Part shown: positions 39,136-46,902 of the stretch, piece by piece
How positions within the stretch are numbered: the first letter of the stretch is position 1
Layout: the number at the start of each line of letters is the position of its first letter
Source of the DNA: JBEBGV01 sp040081265
GTDB lineage: Bacteria; Acidobacteriota; Vicinamibacteria; Vicinamibacterales; UBA2999
Direction: 5' to 3'
Length of the DNA stretch: 64,000 nucleotides
Assembly (NCBI GenBank): GCA_040081265.1
Contig: JBEBGV010000006.1
Location: forward strand, 1 to 64,000
The notes under the pieces: generated by a model
Databases searched by the model: none
Told to the model about the DNA's origin: nothing
The model's input: only the letters and a program-made list of their open reading frames with translations
Position numbers and translations under genes: made by a program

Positions 39136-42062
39136 GCCGCAACGAGGTCAAGACCGAGGCGTCTGAGCTTTAGATACAGGCCGCGACGGGTCAGTCCGAG
39201 CACCCGGGCTGTCTCGGAGATGTTGCGGTTGGTCCGCTCCAGGGTGGCCTCGATGAGCTGTCGCTCGATGCGCTCAACGGCGTCGGCCAGGTTTCCCGGG
39301 ACGATCCGTTCGGGCAGCTGCGAGGCCGCGCTGTCGCGGGTCGGGGGAGCGGTGAGGTCGGCCGACAGGTGGTCGGGGGTGATGATGCTGCCGGGCGCGC
39401 TCAGGGCAACCGCGCGTTGCACCTCGTTCCGGAGCTGCCGGACGTTGCCGGGCCACCAGTATCTGGCCAGGATGTCGAGGGCGGCCGGGCTCAACTGCAC
39501 GTCGGGCTTATTCAGCCGCTCACTCGACTCCCGCAGGAAGAAGGTGCTGAGGTGCGGGATCTCTTCCCGCCGCTCGCGGAGCGGGGGCACGTGGATGCGG
39601 ATAACGCTCAACCGGTAATAGAGGTCCTCACGGAAGCGGCCTTCGGCGACCCGTTGCTCCAGGTCGGCATTGGTCGCGGCGAGCACCCGCACATCGACCG
39701 ACAGCGGACGCGTCTCGCCAACGGGCATCACTTCGCCCTGTTCCAGGAAGCGCAGGAGTTTGGGCTGCACGTCGAGCGGCAGATCGCCCACTTCGTCCAT
39801 GAACAGGGTGCCGCCCGACGCCGATCGGATGAGCCCCTGCTGATCGGACACGGCCCCGGTGAAGCTGCCACGTCGATGCCCGAACAACTGGCTGTCGGCC
39901 AGTTCTCGCGTGGTGGTCGTACAGTTGTACGGCAGGAACATCGCCGCGCTGCGCGGGGAACCGGCATGGATGGCCCTCGCCACCAGGTCCTTGCCCGTGC
40001 CGCTCTCTCCCGTGACCAGCACGGTCAGGTTGTGCCCCTGCAGGCGCTGAATCTGCTCGGCCACGCGCGTCATAGCCGAACTCGCGCACACAAACCCGGG
40101 CAGCAGGGGCTCGAGCGAACGCTCGGTCGCCGCTTCGACAGCAACGGTCGGCCGCTCGCGTGCCCCGCACAACTCGAAGCCCTGCCTGGCAACCGCGGCA
40201 AACAGGCGCATCATTCGCACCCCCGCATCATCGGGACGATCGGTCAGGCAGATCGCGCACCAGCGCTGGCCGTCCGGTGTTCGTCCGAGCGACTCCCGCA
40301 GGATCGGTCGGTCACCAAACTCGCCGCGCCCGTCGACCACTGCCTGCGCCAGCGCGAGCGCCGTCGGTCGATCGCAACCCGCAAAGCCGAGCACCTGCGG
40401 TGCGCCCCCGCCGCTCGTGATGCCGACGATGGCCGCATCGCCGGGGAGCGACTCGATCAGCGCCGCGGCGGTCTCGCGCGCCAGCAGATCCGGCATGATC
40501 GCCGCCTCCACCAGCCGCCTCACCACGGCATCGTCTGCCTCCATGCGGGGCGCGGTCGGTTCGATGCGCGCCAGTTCCTCGAGGGACGCGCGTGCGTGGG
40601 CGACATCCTCGAGATCGCGCCGAGCGCCCAGGCCGGCAAATACCCCTTCGGCACGATCAAGGTGCCGCGTTGCAAGCTGCCGATTGCCATACGTCGCGTG
40701 CACGCGGCCGAGCGCCAGCTCGCTGAGCGCCGCCTGATAGCGTTCGCCGAGCAGCTCGAACACGTTGATACTTTGCGCGAAGTCCTGCCGCGCGGCAGAT
40801 GAGCGTCCGAGCCGTTCGTGACAGGCGCCGCGGACGCGCAGGAACTCGCCCCAGCTGATGCCGGCGGTACGCGGATCGAGCCGCGCCTCGCACGACTCGA
40901 TTCGGGCCTGGGCCGCCTGCACCTGCCCCGAGGCCACCAGCGCCTCACAGGCCGCGAGGTCCGCCTGGAGCACATCGAGCGGTGGCACGCTCGGGTTCTC
41001 GACCAGCTCGTTGGCCATGCGCAGCGCATCGTCCAGGCGCCCCTGACGGATGGCGAGCTTGACCGACAGCGTCTTGACCGACCACTCGTACCACCGCATC
41101 GTGTGCGTGCCGTAAGCGCCGTAGGCTTCGGCGGCCTGCGCCAGGTACTCACCGGCGCGGTCATACGAGCCACGCACCATGTGAATCTGGGCGAGGGTGT
41201 CGTAGACGGCGCCCGTCGTCTCGTGAAACTGCATCGGGCTGCGGACGTCGAGCGTCTTGGTCAGCGTGTCTTCGGCACGCTGGAGGTCGCCGAGCTGGAC
41301 GAACAACTGTCCCAGCGTGGCCAGCGCCACCGCCAGCCCGTGGCCAGAACCGAGGCTCTCGTGCAGCACGACGCTGCGTTCGGCCAGCGCGAGCGCCTCC
41401 ACGTAGTTGTGACGGATGAGCGCCACATTCGCCTGGTTGTGAACGATGCTGGCCAGCACATCGTTGGCCTGGATGGCGGACGCGAGGCGCTCGGCCTGAC
41501 GCAGCGCCGCCACGGCTTCCTCGTACCGCCCCGACTGCGCGAGCAGCACCCCCGAGAGAGAGTGGACCAGCGCGAGATGACGACGATCGCCTGCGGCGTG
41601 CAGCGCCGAGGCGGCCGTCGTCAGGTGTTCGCGGACGATGCTCGAGTAGCCGACCTGCTTGTAGCAGCGCGCCAGCTCGTAATGGGCGAGGCCGATTGCG
41701 CGTGAGTCGTGGGCGAGTTCGGCATGCTTGAGCGCGCGCGCCAGCAGTGCGATCGCCCGCGACTGATCGCCCCTGGCGAAGGCCATTCGCCCGTGCAGCC
41801 GCCAGTGCAGCGACAGCACCGCGTCAGGGACATCGTCTTTGCCGGTGTCTGGAGGGCGACCGATAACGGCAGTGGCCTCACCGATTTCGCCCTTTTGGAG
41901 CCAGGCCTCAGTGAGCAGGCCCCGGACGTACATATCCTCCTCGCGGGGCAGACGTCCGCGTTTGAGGACGGCAGTCAGCAAGGTCACGGCCTCCCCGGCC
42001 CGACCCAGGTCGAGGGCCGCCCCCGCGCGCTGCAAGACGGATTGAACGGCTGGAGCCGCCAC
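39123..42062 (-). CDS. Sigma-54 activator with large TPR sensor region
   Basis: About 979 aa from a GTG at 42062; the frame extends to 42110 but only through repeat DNA. Residues 1-520 are TPR-like helical pairs (for example LARCYKQVGYSSIVREHL and ALATLGQLFVQLGDLQRAEDTL). A central alpha/beta segment follows, then the AAA+ core: GESGTGKDLVARAIH, the sigma-54 loop reading GSFTGA (residues about 732-737) in place of GAFTGA, GGTLFMDEVGDL, and YWWPGNVRQLRN. A Fis HTH closes the protein (ISETARVLGLTRRGLYLKLRRLG). The TPR region recalls MalT/SARP-like input modules. Regulatory palindromes flank both ends. Confidence 0.88.
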   Translation of the reverse strand: MAAPAVQSVLQRAGAALDLGRAGEAVTLLTAVLKRGRLPREEDMYVRGLLTEAWLQKGEIGEATAVIGRPPDTGKDDVPDAVLSLHWRLHGRMAFARGDQSRAIALLARALKHAELAHDSRAIGLAHYELARCYKQVGYSSIVREHLTTAASALHAAGDRRHLALVHSLSGVLLAQSGRYEEAVAALRQAERLASAIQANDVLASIVHNQANVALIRHNYVEALALAERSVVLHESLGSGHGLAVALATLGQLFVQLGDLQRAEDTLTKTLDVRSPMQFHETTGAVYDTLAQIHMVRGSYDRAGEYLAQAAEAYGAYGTHTMRWYEWSVKTLSVKLAIRQGRLDDALRMANELVENPSVPPLDVLQADLAACEALVASGQVQAAQARIESCEARLDPRTAGISWGEFLRVRGACHERLGRSSAARQDFAQSINVFELLGERYQAALSELALGRVHATYGNRQLATRHLDRAEGVFAGLGARRDLEDVAHARASLEELARIEPTAPRMEADDAVVRRLVEAAIMPDLLARETAAALIESLPGDAAIVGITSGGGAPQVLGFAGCDRPTALALAQAVVDGRGEFGDRPILRESLGRTPDGQRWCAICLTDRPDDAGVRMMRLFAAVARQGFELCGARERPTVAVEAATERSLEPLLPGFVCASSAMTRVAEQIQRLQGHNLTVLVTGESGTGKDLVARAIHAGSPRSAAMFLPYNCTTTTRELADSQLFGHRRGSFTGAVSDQQGLIRSASGGTLFMDEVGDLPLDVQPKLLRFLEQGEVMPVGETRPLSVDVRVLAATNADLEQRVAEGRFREDLYYRLSVIRIHVPPLRERREEIPHLSTFFLRESSERLNKPDVQLSPAALDILARYWWPGNVRQLRNEVQRAVALSAPGSIITPDHLSADLTAPPTRDSAASQLPERIVPGNLADAVERIERQLIEATLERTNRNISETARVLGLTRRGLYLKLRRLGLDLVAADTQ

Positions 42063-42070
42063 GAGGGGGA

Positions 42071-42085
42071 GTATACAAGGTATAC
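42071..42085. promoter_or_regulatory. GTATACAAGGTATAC palindrome upstream of the TPR-sigma54 gene
   Basis: A 15-bp element with perfect GTATAC half-sites around AAG, 9 bp upstream of the preferred GTG at 42062. It resembles the GGATAC/GTATCC half-sites found at the other end of the gene. That position suits an autoregulatory operator or a repressor site over the ribosome region. Confidence 0.5.
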
Positions 42086-42090
42086 AGGGA

Positions 42091-42166
42091 CGGTTACTGG
42101 TTACCAGCAACCAGGAACCAGGAACTAGGAACTAGGAACTAGGAACTAGGAACCAGGAACCAGCAT
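42091..42166. repeat. GGTTACTGG/GGAACTAGG tandem repeat
   Basis: CGGTTACTGGTTACCAGCAACCAG leads into about five tandem AGGAACT heptamers up to the stop codon of the fusion gene at 42167. Same family as 11731-11845. The in-frame extension of the TPR-sigma54 gene across it is rejected. Confidence 0.8.
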
Positions 42167-43819
42167 CTAGTCCTCGTTACGAAGAACGACCAGGTAGTGC
42201 GCGGCCAGCATCCGGAAGCGGCTGTTCTGGAGCCGTTCCTCCAGGCGAAGTGAGATGGCGAGCAGTGAGTGGGGGAGGAAGTCGGGGAGGAACGTGACGT
42301 AGTCAGTGGCGACGGGCTCCATGCCGGGGACGACCAGCGTTCTCGGATCGAGCCACTCCTCAGTGCCCTCGTCGATCCGTCGCACGATCGGGAAGACGTA
42401 GCCCATATAGAACCGGAACAAGGGGTTACGGGGATTGGTCTCGTGCACGAGCAGGAGCCCGCCCGGTTTGAGCACGCGGCGAATCTCGCCGTAGGCCTGC
42501 TCCCTGACCGCGCTTGGCACGTGGTGGAGGACCCCGACCACGTACACGAAGTCGAACGCCTGATCGACAAATGGGAGGCTCGACGCCGATGCGGCGCTGA
42601 CACGGGCTCCCGCGGCGCGGGCCAGCTCCACCGACCGGATCGACGGGTCTACGCCGACGATTTGATAGCCGCGCTCCGCGAGGTTGAGGGCGTGGGCGCC
42701 CTGTCCGCAGCCCAGATCCAGCCCTTTGATCATGGCCTGCCCGGCGTCGCCTAGCCGCTTTGCGATCAGATCCGTCTTGCGGGACACGAGGAGGTCTCGG
42801 ATGTGGCCAGGCAGCTGCACTCGGTAGACGTCGGCGATTTCGTCGAAGTGGTCCGCGCTGTCGCGGACAGGCGGGGTCTGACCCCGGTCTGACCCTGGTC
42901 TGACCCCGGTCTGACCCCGGTCTGACCCCGGTCTGACCCTGGTCTGACCCCGCCGCAGCAGGGAGACGAGGCAGGCGAGGCCGGTGGCAAATGTCAGCCC
43001 GACGGTGGCGAGCCTGAGCACCGAGACGATCAGCACGGCGTCGGCGACGTCGAGCCCCGCGCGGGTGAGCGTGACGATGGCCACGCTGCCGGTTGCGCCG
43101 ACACCGGCCGGCATCAGCGACAGGCCGCCGAGCAGCGTTGCGCTCGAGAACGTCCGCACGCTCAGTGACAGCGGCACCGACGCCGCCACTGTCTGCGCGG
43201 CCAGCGTGACCAGTGCACCGGCTGAGAGCCATGCCGCGAGAGAGAGCAGGCCAGCCGTCGCCACCACGGGAGCCTTCGTCAACGCCGCAACCGTGGGCAT
43301 CGACACCGAGGCTGCGCGGGCCAGTCGCGCCGCCAGACCGCCGAGAAGCAGCATGACGACCACGACGGCAAGAGCGATCGCGAGCGTCGCACCATCAGTG
43401 GCGGTCACTGCAGTCAGCAGCGCGAGCGTGAACACGTCGAGCCCGCGCTCGCCAATCAGCACAGTCAACGTTCGACCGGGCGGCACACCGAAACGGCGCT
43501 TGGCGAACACGGCCCGCACCGTCTCGCCGATATAGGCCGGCGTGACGATCGCGGCGAGCGAAGCGAGGTAGATGGCGAGGCTTGGGCGCGTGGGCAACCG
43601 GACGTCCACGCGGCGCAGCAGATACTGCCAGCGCACGAACCGTACGAGGATGTTGACCGCGGTCAGCCCGATGAGCAGCACGAGCGGCACGGGTCGGATC
43701 CGCCCGGTGACCGAACGCCAGTCAGCGTTAGTGGTGAGCAGCAGCCAGGTAATCGCGACTCCCGTGCCCACGAGCATGAGGACGACGGTGATGAACACCA
43801 GGCGCGTGAGCGACTTCAC
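42167..43819 (-). CDS. Fusion of a YbhN/LPG-flippase-like membrane domain with a SAM methyltransferase
   Basis: 550 aa from a GTG at 43819. Residues 1-285 are about seven to eight hydrophobic helices with the layout of the lysylphosphatidylglycerol-synthase TM region (UPF0104): RFVRWQYLLRRVDVRLPTRPS and AYIGETVRAVFAKRRFGVPPGRTL are the diagnostic region. Residues 290-315 are encoded by an 11-bp tandem repeat (RPGSDRGQT units). Residues 320-550 are a class I methyltransferase: LDLGCGQGAHAL (motif I), GVDPSIRSVELARAAG, FDFVYVVGVLHHV, and LKPGGLLLVHE. The pairing suggests membrane lipid-linked glycan transport with methylation, an inference. Only 4 bp separate it from the upstream membrane gene. 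Confidence 0.85.
   Translation of the reverse strand: MKSLTRLVFITVVLMLVGTGVAITWLLLTTNADWRSVTGRIRPVPLVLLIGLTAVNILVRFVRWQYLLRRVDVRLPTRPSLAIYLASLAAIVTPAYIGETVRAVFAKRRFGVPPGRTLTVLIGERGLDVFTLALLTAVTATDGATLAIALAVVVVMLLLGGLAARLARAASVSMPTVAALTKAPVVATAGLLSLAAWLSAGALVTLAAQTVAASVPLSLSVRTFSSATLLGGLSLMPAGVGATGSVAIVTLTRAGLDVADAVLIVSVLRLATVGLTFATGLACLVSLLRRGQTRVRPGSDRGQTGVRPGSDRGQTPPVRDSADHFDEIADVYRVQLPGHIRDLLVSRKTDLIAKRLGDAGQAMIKGLDLGCGQGAHALNLAERGYQIVGVDPSIRSVELARAAGARVSAASASSLPFVDQAFDFVYVVGVLHHVPSAVREQAYGEIRRVLKPGGLLLVHETNPRNPLFRFYMGYVFPIVRRIDEGTEEWLDPRTLVVPGMEPVATDYVTFLPDFLPHSLLAISLRLEERLQNSRFRMLAAHYLVVLRNED
42875..42951. repeat. Seven-copy 11-bp tandem repeat inside the fusion gene
   Basis: Seven consecutive GGTCTGACCCC units (copies 2 and 6 end in T), 77 bp in all. 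The unit is derived from the palindrome GGGGTCTGACCCC, also present singly at 34912. Because 11 is not a multiple of 3 the array reads through all three frames without stops, and any gain or loss other than three copies would frameshift the methyltransferase domain. Confidence 0.9.
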
Positions 43820-43823
43820 GAGG

Positions 43824-45647
43824 CTACCGGAAGCACGGAAGCATGCCCTCGCCCCACGTTGAGGTCGACTCGAGGCGGCGGTCGACCAGCACCTTCACCC
43901 CGTCGTCACCAGGCTGGAGTGGTCCAACGTCACGATAGTTGTCGCGCAGATAATCGGCGAAGGTGGGGAAGGGCATCGCGAAGTCCTGCTCGTAGTTGCG
44001 GTGGACGAACACGATGGGCACACGCTGGCTTTGCAGTCGCTCGAAGCTGAAGGCGAGCGCGGCTGGCGAGGGTGCAAAGCTCTGGAAGAAGTAGGGTCGA
44101 CCGGCAGCGAATCCGCGTCCGCTGCCGTAGTGAATGTCGGGTGAGTACCACGTCATCAGCAGGCGGTCGGTCGGCCTGCTGCAGGTGTAGGCGTACTGCG
44201 CCATCGGCGTTTCAAAGGGCGGCGTGAGTCGCTTCGCGCCATTGATCTTGGCCTCGACGGCGGTCAGGCCTTCCTCCCGAAGAAGGTCGAAGGTGCGCCC
44301 GATCGCAAAGCCGCCATTGCCCCGCACCGCGAAGAAGATCGACACGGCGAAAAGCGCGAGCGTGGCGCCCACCTTGAAAACGGCACCCGGTGTGACGCGT
44401 GCTGCTGTCCAGCCGCGGGCGAGCAGCCAGGCACCGATGACGCCGGTGATCGCGCTGACGTCTCCCACCGCGCTCTCGGATGCCGACCGCATCAGGTAGA
44501 CGTTCATGATCACGGCCAGCACCGCGGTTGTGATGATCAGCCGCTCATGGGGCAGCACCGCCCGCACCTGCCGTCGCCAGATGTCCGACGCCACGACCAG
44601 CAGGGCAAGAGGGGCGAGCGCAAATGTCAGGTAGTAGAACCAGGCGAGCACGTTTGGCTCGGGGATCGGCGCGGTGAGGCGGAAGCGCTCGCGGTCGAAG
44701 CCGCTGGTGTCGGCGACGCGGGGTTCTGCGACCAGCGCTGCCATGTTTTGCTCGGACCGGTCGTTCAGGTCGTATTCCCACTGGCCATCGCCGCGGAGGT
44801 AGGGAGTGGAGAGCGAGTACCGAGAAGCGAGCGCCTCGCGCGATGGCGCGTCGACGTCAGGCGCCCACTGGAGAGTGACTCGAGGTGCCGCCAGCTTCAG
44901 GCGAAACGGAGGATAGTCGCCCACCGTTCGCTCGTACTCGCCACGGGCCGTGTCGAGCATGTTCTGGAAGTAGGGAACTACGCCGCCGTTCAGTTGAAGG
45001 AAGACGAGAAACGGAGATACGAGCAGCATGCCGGCCACGCCGAAGGCGAGCATGCGCTGCGACATCAGGCGCCAGTGAGGGGCGTGCACCAATGCCAGCA
45101 TCAGGCCCATGGTCAGACCGATGTAGGTGCCATGGTCGTGTCGGAAGAGGAACGCGACCACCGTGCCGACGGCGACGGTGAGGAGGCGGCCGAGCCCGGG
45201 CCTGTCGGCGTAGCGCCAGATGAGCCACAGGCAGATCGGGTAGAGCAGCAGCTTGGGATAGGCGTAGAGCCGCGGCACCATCAGGACGATGAGGCCCACC
45301 GCAGCGCCTGCGGCAAGGCGCGACCGAGCCAGGCGAAAGGCGAGCAGGAAGACCGCGACGTAGGCGACGGCCAGCGCGGCGACGTCGAGCAGGACCTCGC
45401 TGAAGACGGTGGGCCCGAGCAGCCGCTGCGCCCACGCCGAGACGTAGACGAAGAGTTCCTCGCCCGGATCGATGAAGTCGCGGACGGGGACTTCTCCGAG
45501 CAGCACCAGTTGGGCGCTGGCCAGGTGCAGGTAGTCGTCGTTGCTCAGTTCGAACGTGGTGAGACGAAACACGAACGCGGCCGCGCCGATGGCGAGCGCG
45601 AGCATGATGGTTGGCCACGTGACCCGTGTGGAGCGAGCTGTATCCAC
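43824..45647 (-). CDS. Polytopic membrane protein B of a paralogous pair (GT-C-like)
   Basis: About 607 aa. A GTG at 45647 is preferred; the upstream ATG at 45680 would overlap the start of the divergent gene. Around ten to eleven helices. The first outer loop has LSNDDYLHLASAQLVLLGEVPVRDFIDPGEE, with the DD pair and PVRDFIDPG motif also in the 33241-34872 protein. The C-terminal soluble domain has LQSQRVPIVFV, and the last residues are CFR, again as in its paralogue. An additional 150-residue outer loop (YFQNMLDTARGEYERTVGD onward) is unique here. Probable GT-C-type enzyme of unknown donor and acceptor. Confidence 0.75.
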   Translation of the reverse strand: MDTARSTRVTWPTIMLALAIGAAAFVFRLTTFELSNDDYLHLASAQLVLLGEVPVRDFIDPGEELFVYVSAWAQRLLGPTVFSEVLLDVAALAVAYVAVFLLAFRLARSRLAAGAAVGLIVLMVPRLYAYPKLLLYPICLWLIWRYADRPGLGRLLTVAVGTVVAFLFRHDHGTYIGLTMGLMLALVHAPHWRLMSQRMLAFGVAGMLLVSPFLVFLQLNGGVVPYFQNMLDTARGEYERTVGDYPPFRLKLAAPRVTLQWAPDVDAPSREALASRYSLSTPYLRGDGQWEYDLNDRSEQNMAALVAEPRVADTSGFDRERFRLTAPIPEPNVLAWFYYLTFALAPLALLVVASDIWRRQVRAVLPHERLIITTAVLAVIMNVYLMRSASESAVGDVSAITGVIGAWLLARGWTAARVTPGAVFKVGATLALFAVSIFFAVRGNGGFAIGRTFDLLREEGLTAVEAKINGAKRLTPPFETPMAQYAYTCSRPTDRLLMTWYSPDIHYGSGRGFAAGRPYFFQSFAPSPAALAFSFERLQSQRVPIVFVHRNYEQDFAMPFPTFADYLRDNYRDVGPLQPGDDGVKVLVDRRLESTSTWGEGMLPCFR

Positions 45648-45678
45648 CGCGCTATTATGATCCGGCCTGCCCGCCACC

Positions 45679-46887
45679 ATGACCACTGGGACAGAATCGA
45701 CGATCGCCAGCCGATGGACACGCGTCGATCTTGTGTTCGTCCTCATCTTCGTCCTGGCGATCGCTCTCCGTGTGTATCTGGCGTTCACCCTGCCCTACAT
45801 CCATGACGAGGAGAACAACGCGATCCCGCTGGCGCGGCTGATCTCGTTCACGCCCGGGCAGCTGAACCTGCCGCTTCGCGGCGAGAACCACCCGGCGCTG
45901 CCGGCGTATGTGGCCAAGGCCAGCGGCGCGCTCTTTGGCACGACGCCGCAGGGGTATCGTGCGCTGCACGTCGCGCTCGGCCTGGGCGGCCTGTTGATGT
46001 TGTACCGGCTGGCGCGGCAGTGGTACGGACCGCTGGCCGCATGCTGGGCCGCGGCCTTCTTCGCCTTCAATCAGTACTTCGCGACGGTATCGTCGCGCGT
46101 GACCGCGCACGCACCGTACTTCTTTCTCGTGATCGCGGCGATCTTCGCCTTCAGCTCGTTCCTGAGGTGGCAGAAGCCGGCGTATCTCTATGTGTCTGGC
46201 CTGGCCGTCGGGTTGGCGTTCTACTGCAAGGAGCACTCGGCACTGTTGCTGCCGCTGTTTTTCCTCACCCTGCTCCTGCCTGGCTATCGACGCTGGCTCC
46301 GCACCCCCTTTCCGTACCTGGCCGCGGCGGTGTTTGTCGCGGTGATTGGTGCCGACCTCTACTGGAACCTGACAACCGATCGCCAGACCGCGCGCGTCAG
46401 CTACGGCGATCAAGTGGCGCAGCAGGCCACCTACGCCAGTCACCTCGAACGCATCGGGGGGCTGGGCGTGTCGCCGTATCCGGCGATGTTCTACGGACGA
46501 GAGGTCGTGGAGGCGCTGTACCGCCGTGTCACGGGCAATGCGCTCTACGACGACACGGTGGAATATCCTTCGCTGAACCCCGCCCTCGGCGCGTTGTTGC
46601 TGGGCCTGGTGCTGTTCACGTCGTTCCGCCCGCCTGCCTCAGATGGTGCGCGTGGCTACCTGCTGATGATCTTCTGGGGGCTCTTTCTCTTCTTCACCTT
46701 CATCGCCAAGGGCGACCCTCCCGGGCGCCTGGCTCCGGTGAGCTGGATGTGGGTCGATATCACGCTGATTCCCGCCGTCGTGTTGTCGGGTGCGAGGCTG
46801 GTGGACGTCAAGGGCTGGTGGCGTGCCGCGGCGTGGACCGGCGCGTTGGCCGTCCTGCTGTTCGACGTCTGGCGGACGGTTGCGTGA
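45679..46887 (+). CDS. Glycosyltransferase family 39-like membrane protein
   Basis: 402 aa, ATG at 45679. An N-terminal helix (LVFVLIFVLAIALRVYLAF) is followed by LPYIHDEENNAIPLARLI, the acidic DEE position of ArnT/PMT enzymes, and about eight further helices: GGLLMLYRLARQWYG, AFFAFNQYFATVSSRVTAHAPYFF and GLAVGLAFYCKEHSALLLP. The GLAVGLAFYCKEHS segment is typical of the dolichyl-phosphate-mannose-protein mannosyltransferase family. The protein is shorter than ArnT (about 550 aa) and lacks its periplasmic C-domain. It is divergent from membrane protein B with almost no space between starts. Confidence 0.82.
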   Translation: MTTGTESTIASRWTRVDLVFVLIFVLAIALRVYLAFTLPYIHDEENNAIPLARLISFTPGQLNLPLRGENHPALPAYVAKASGALFGTTPQGYRALHVALGLGGLLMLYRLARQWYGPLAACWAAAFFAFNQYFATVSSRVTAHAPYFFLVIAAIFAFSSFLRWQKPAYLYVSGLAVGLAFYCKEHSALLLPLFFLTLLLPGYRRWLRTPFPYLAAAVFVAVIGADLYWNLTTDRQTARVSYGDQVAQQATYASHLERIGGLGVSPYPAMFYGREVVEALYRRVTGNALYDDTVEYPSLNPALGALLLGLVLFTSFRPPASDGARGYLLMIFWGLFLFFTFIAKGDPPGRLAPVSWMWVDITLIPAVVLSGARLVDVKGWWRAAAWTGALAVLLFDVWRTVA

Positions 46888-46902
46888 CGCGGCGGACTTC
46901 CC

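Noticed and set aside
42063..42110. N-terminal extension of the TPR-sigma54 activator to TTG 42110
   Set aside because: The extra residues are encoded by intergenic repeat DNA and the GTATAC palindrome; they do not look like protein.
45648..45788. Longer start for membrane protein B
   Set aside because: It would overlap the divergent GT39-like gene start, and the added residues are Arg-rich with no hydrophobic or signal character.
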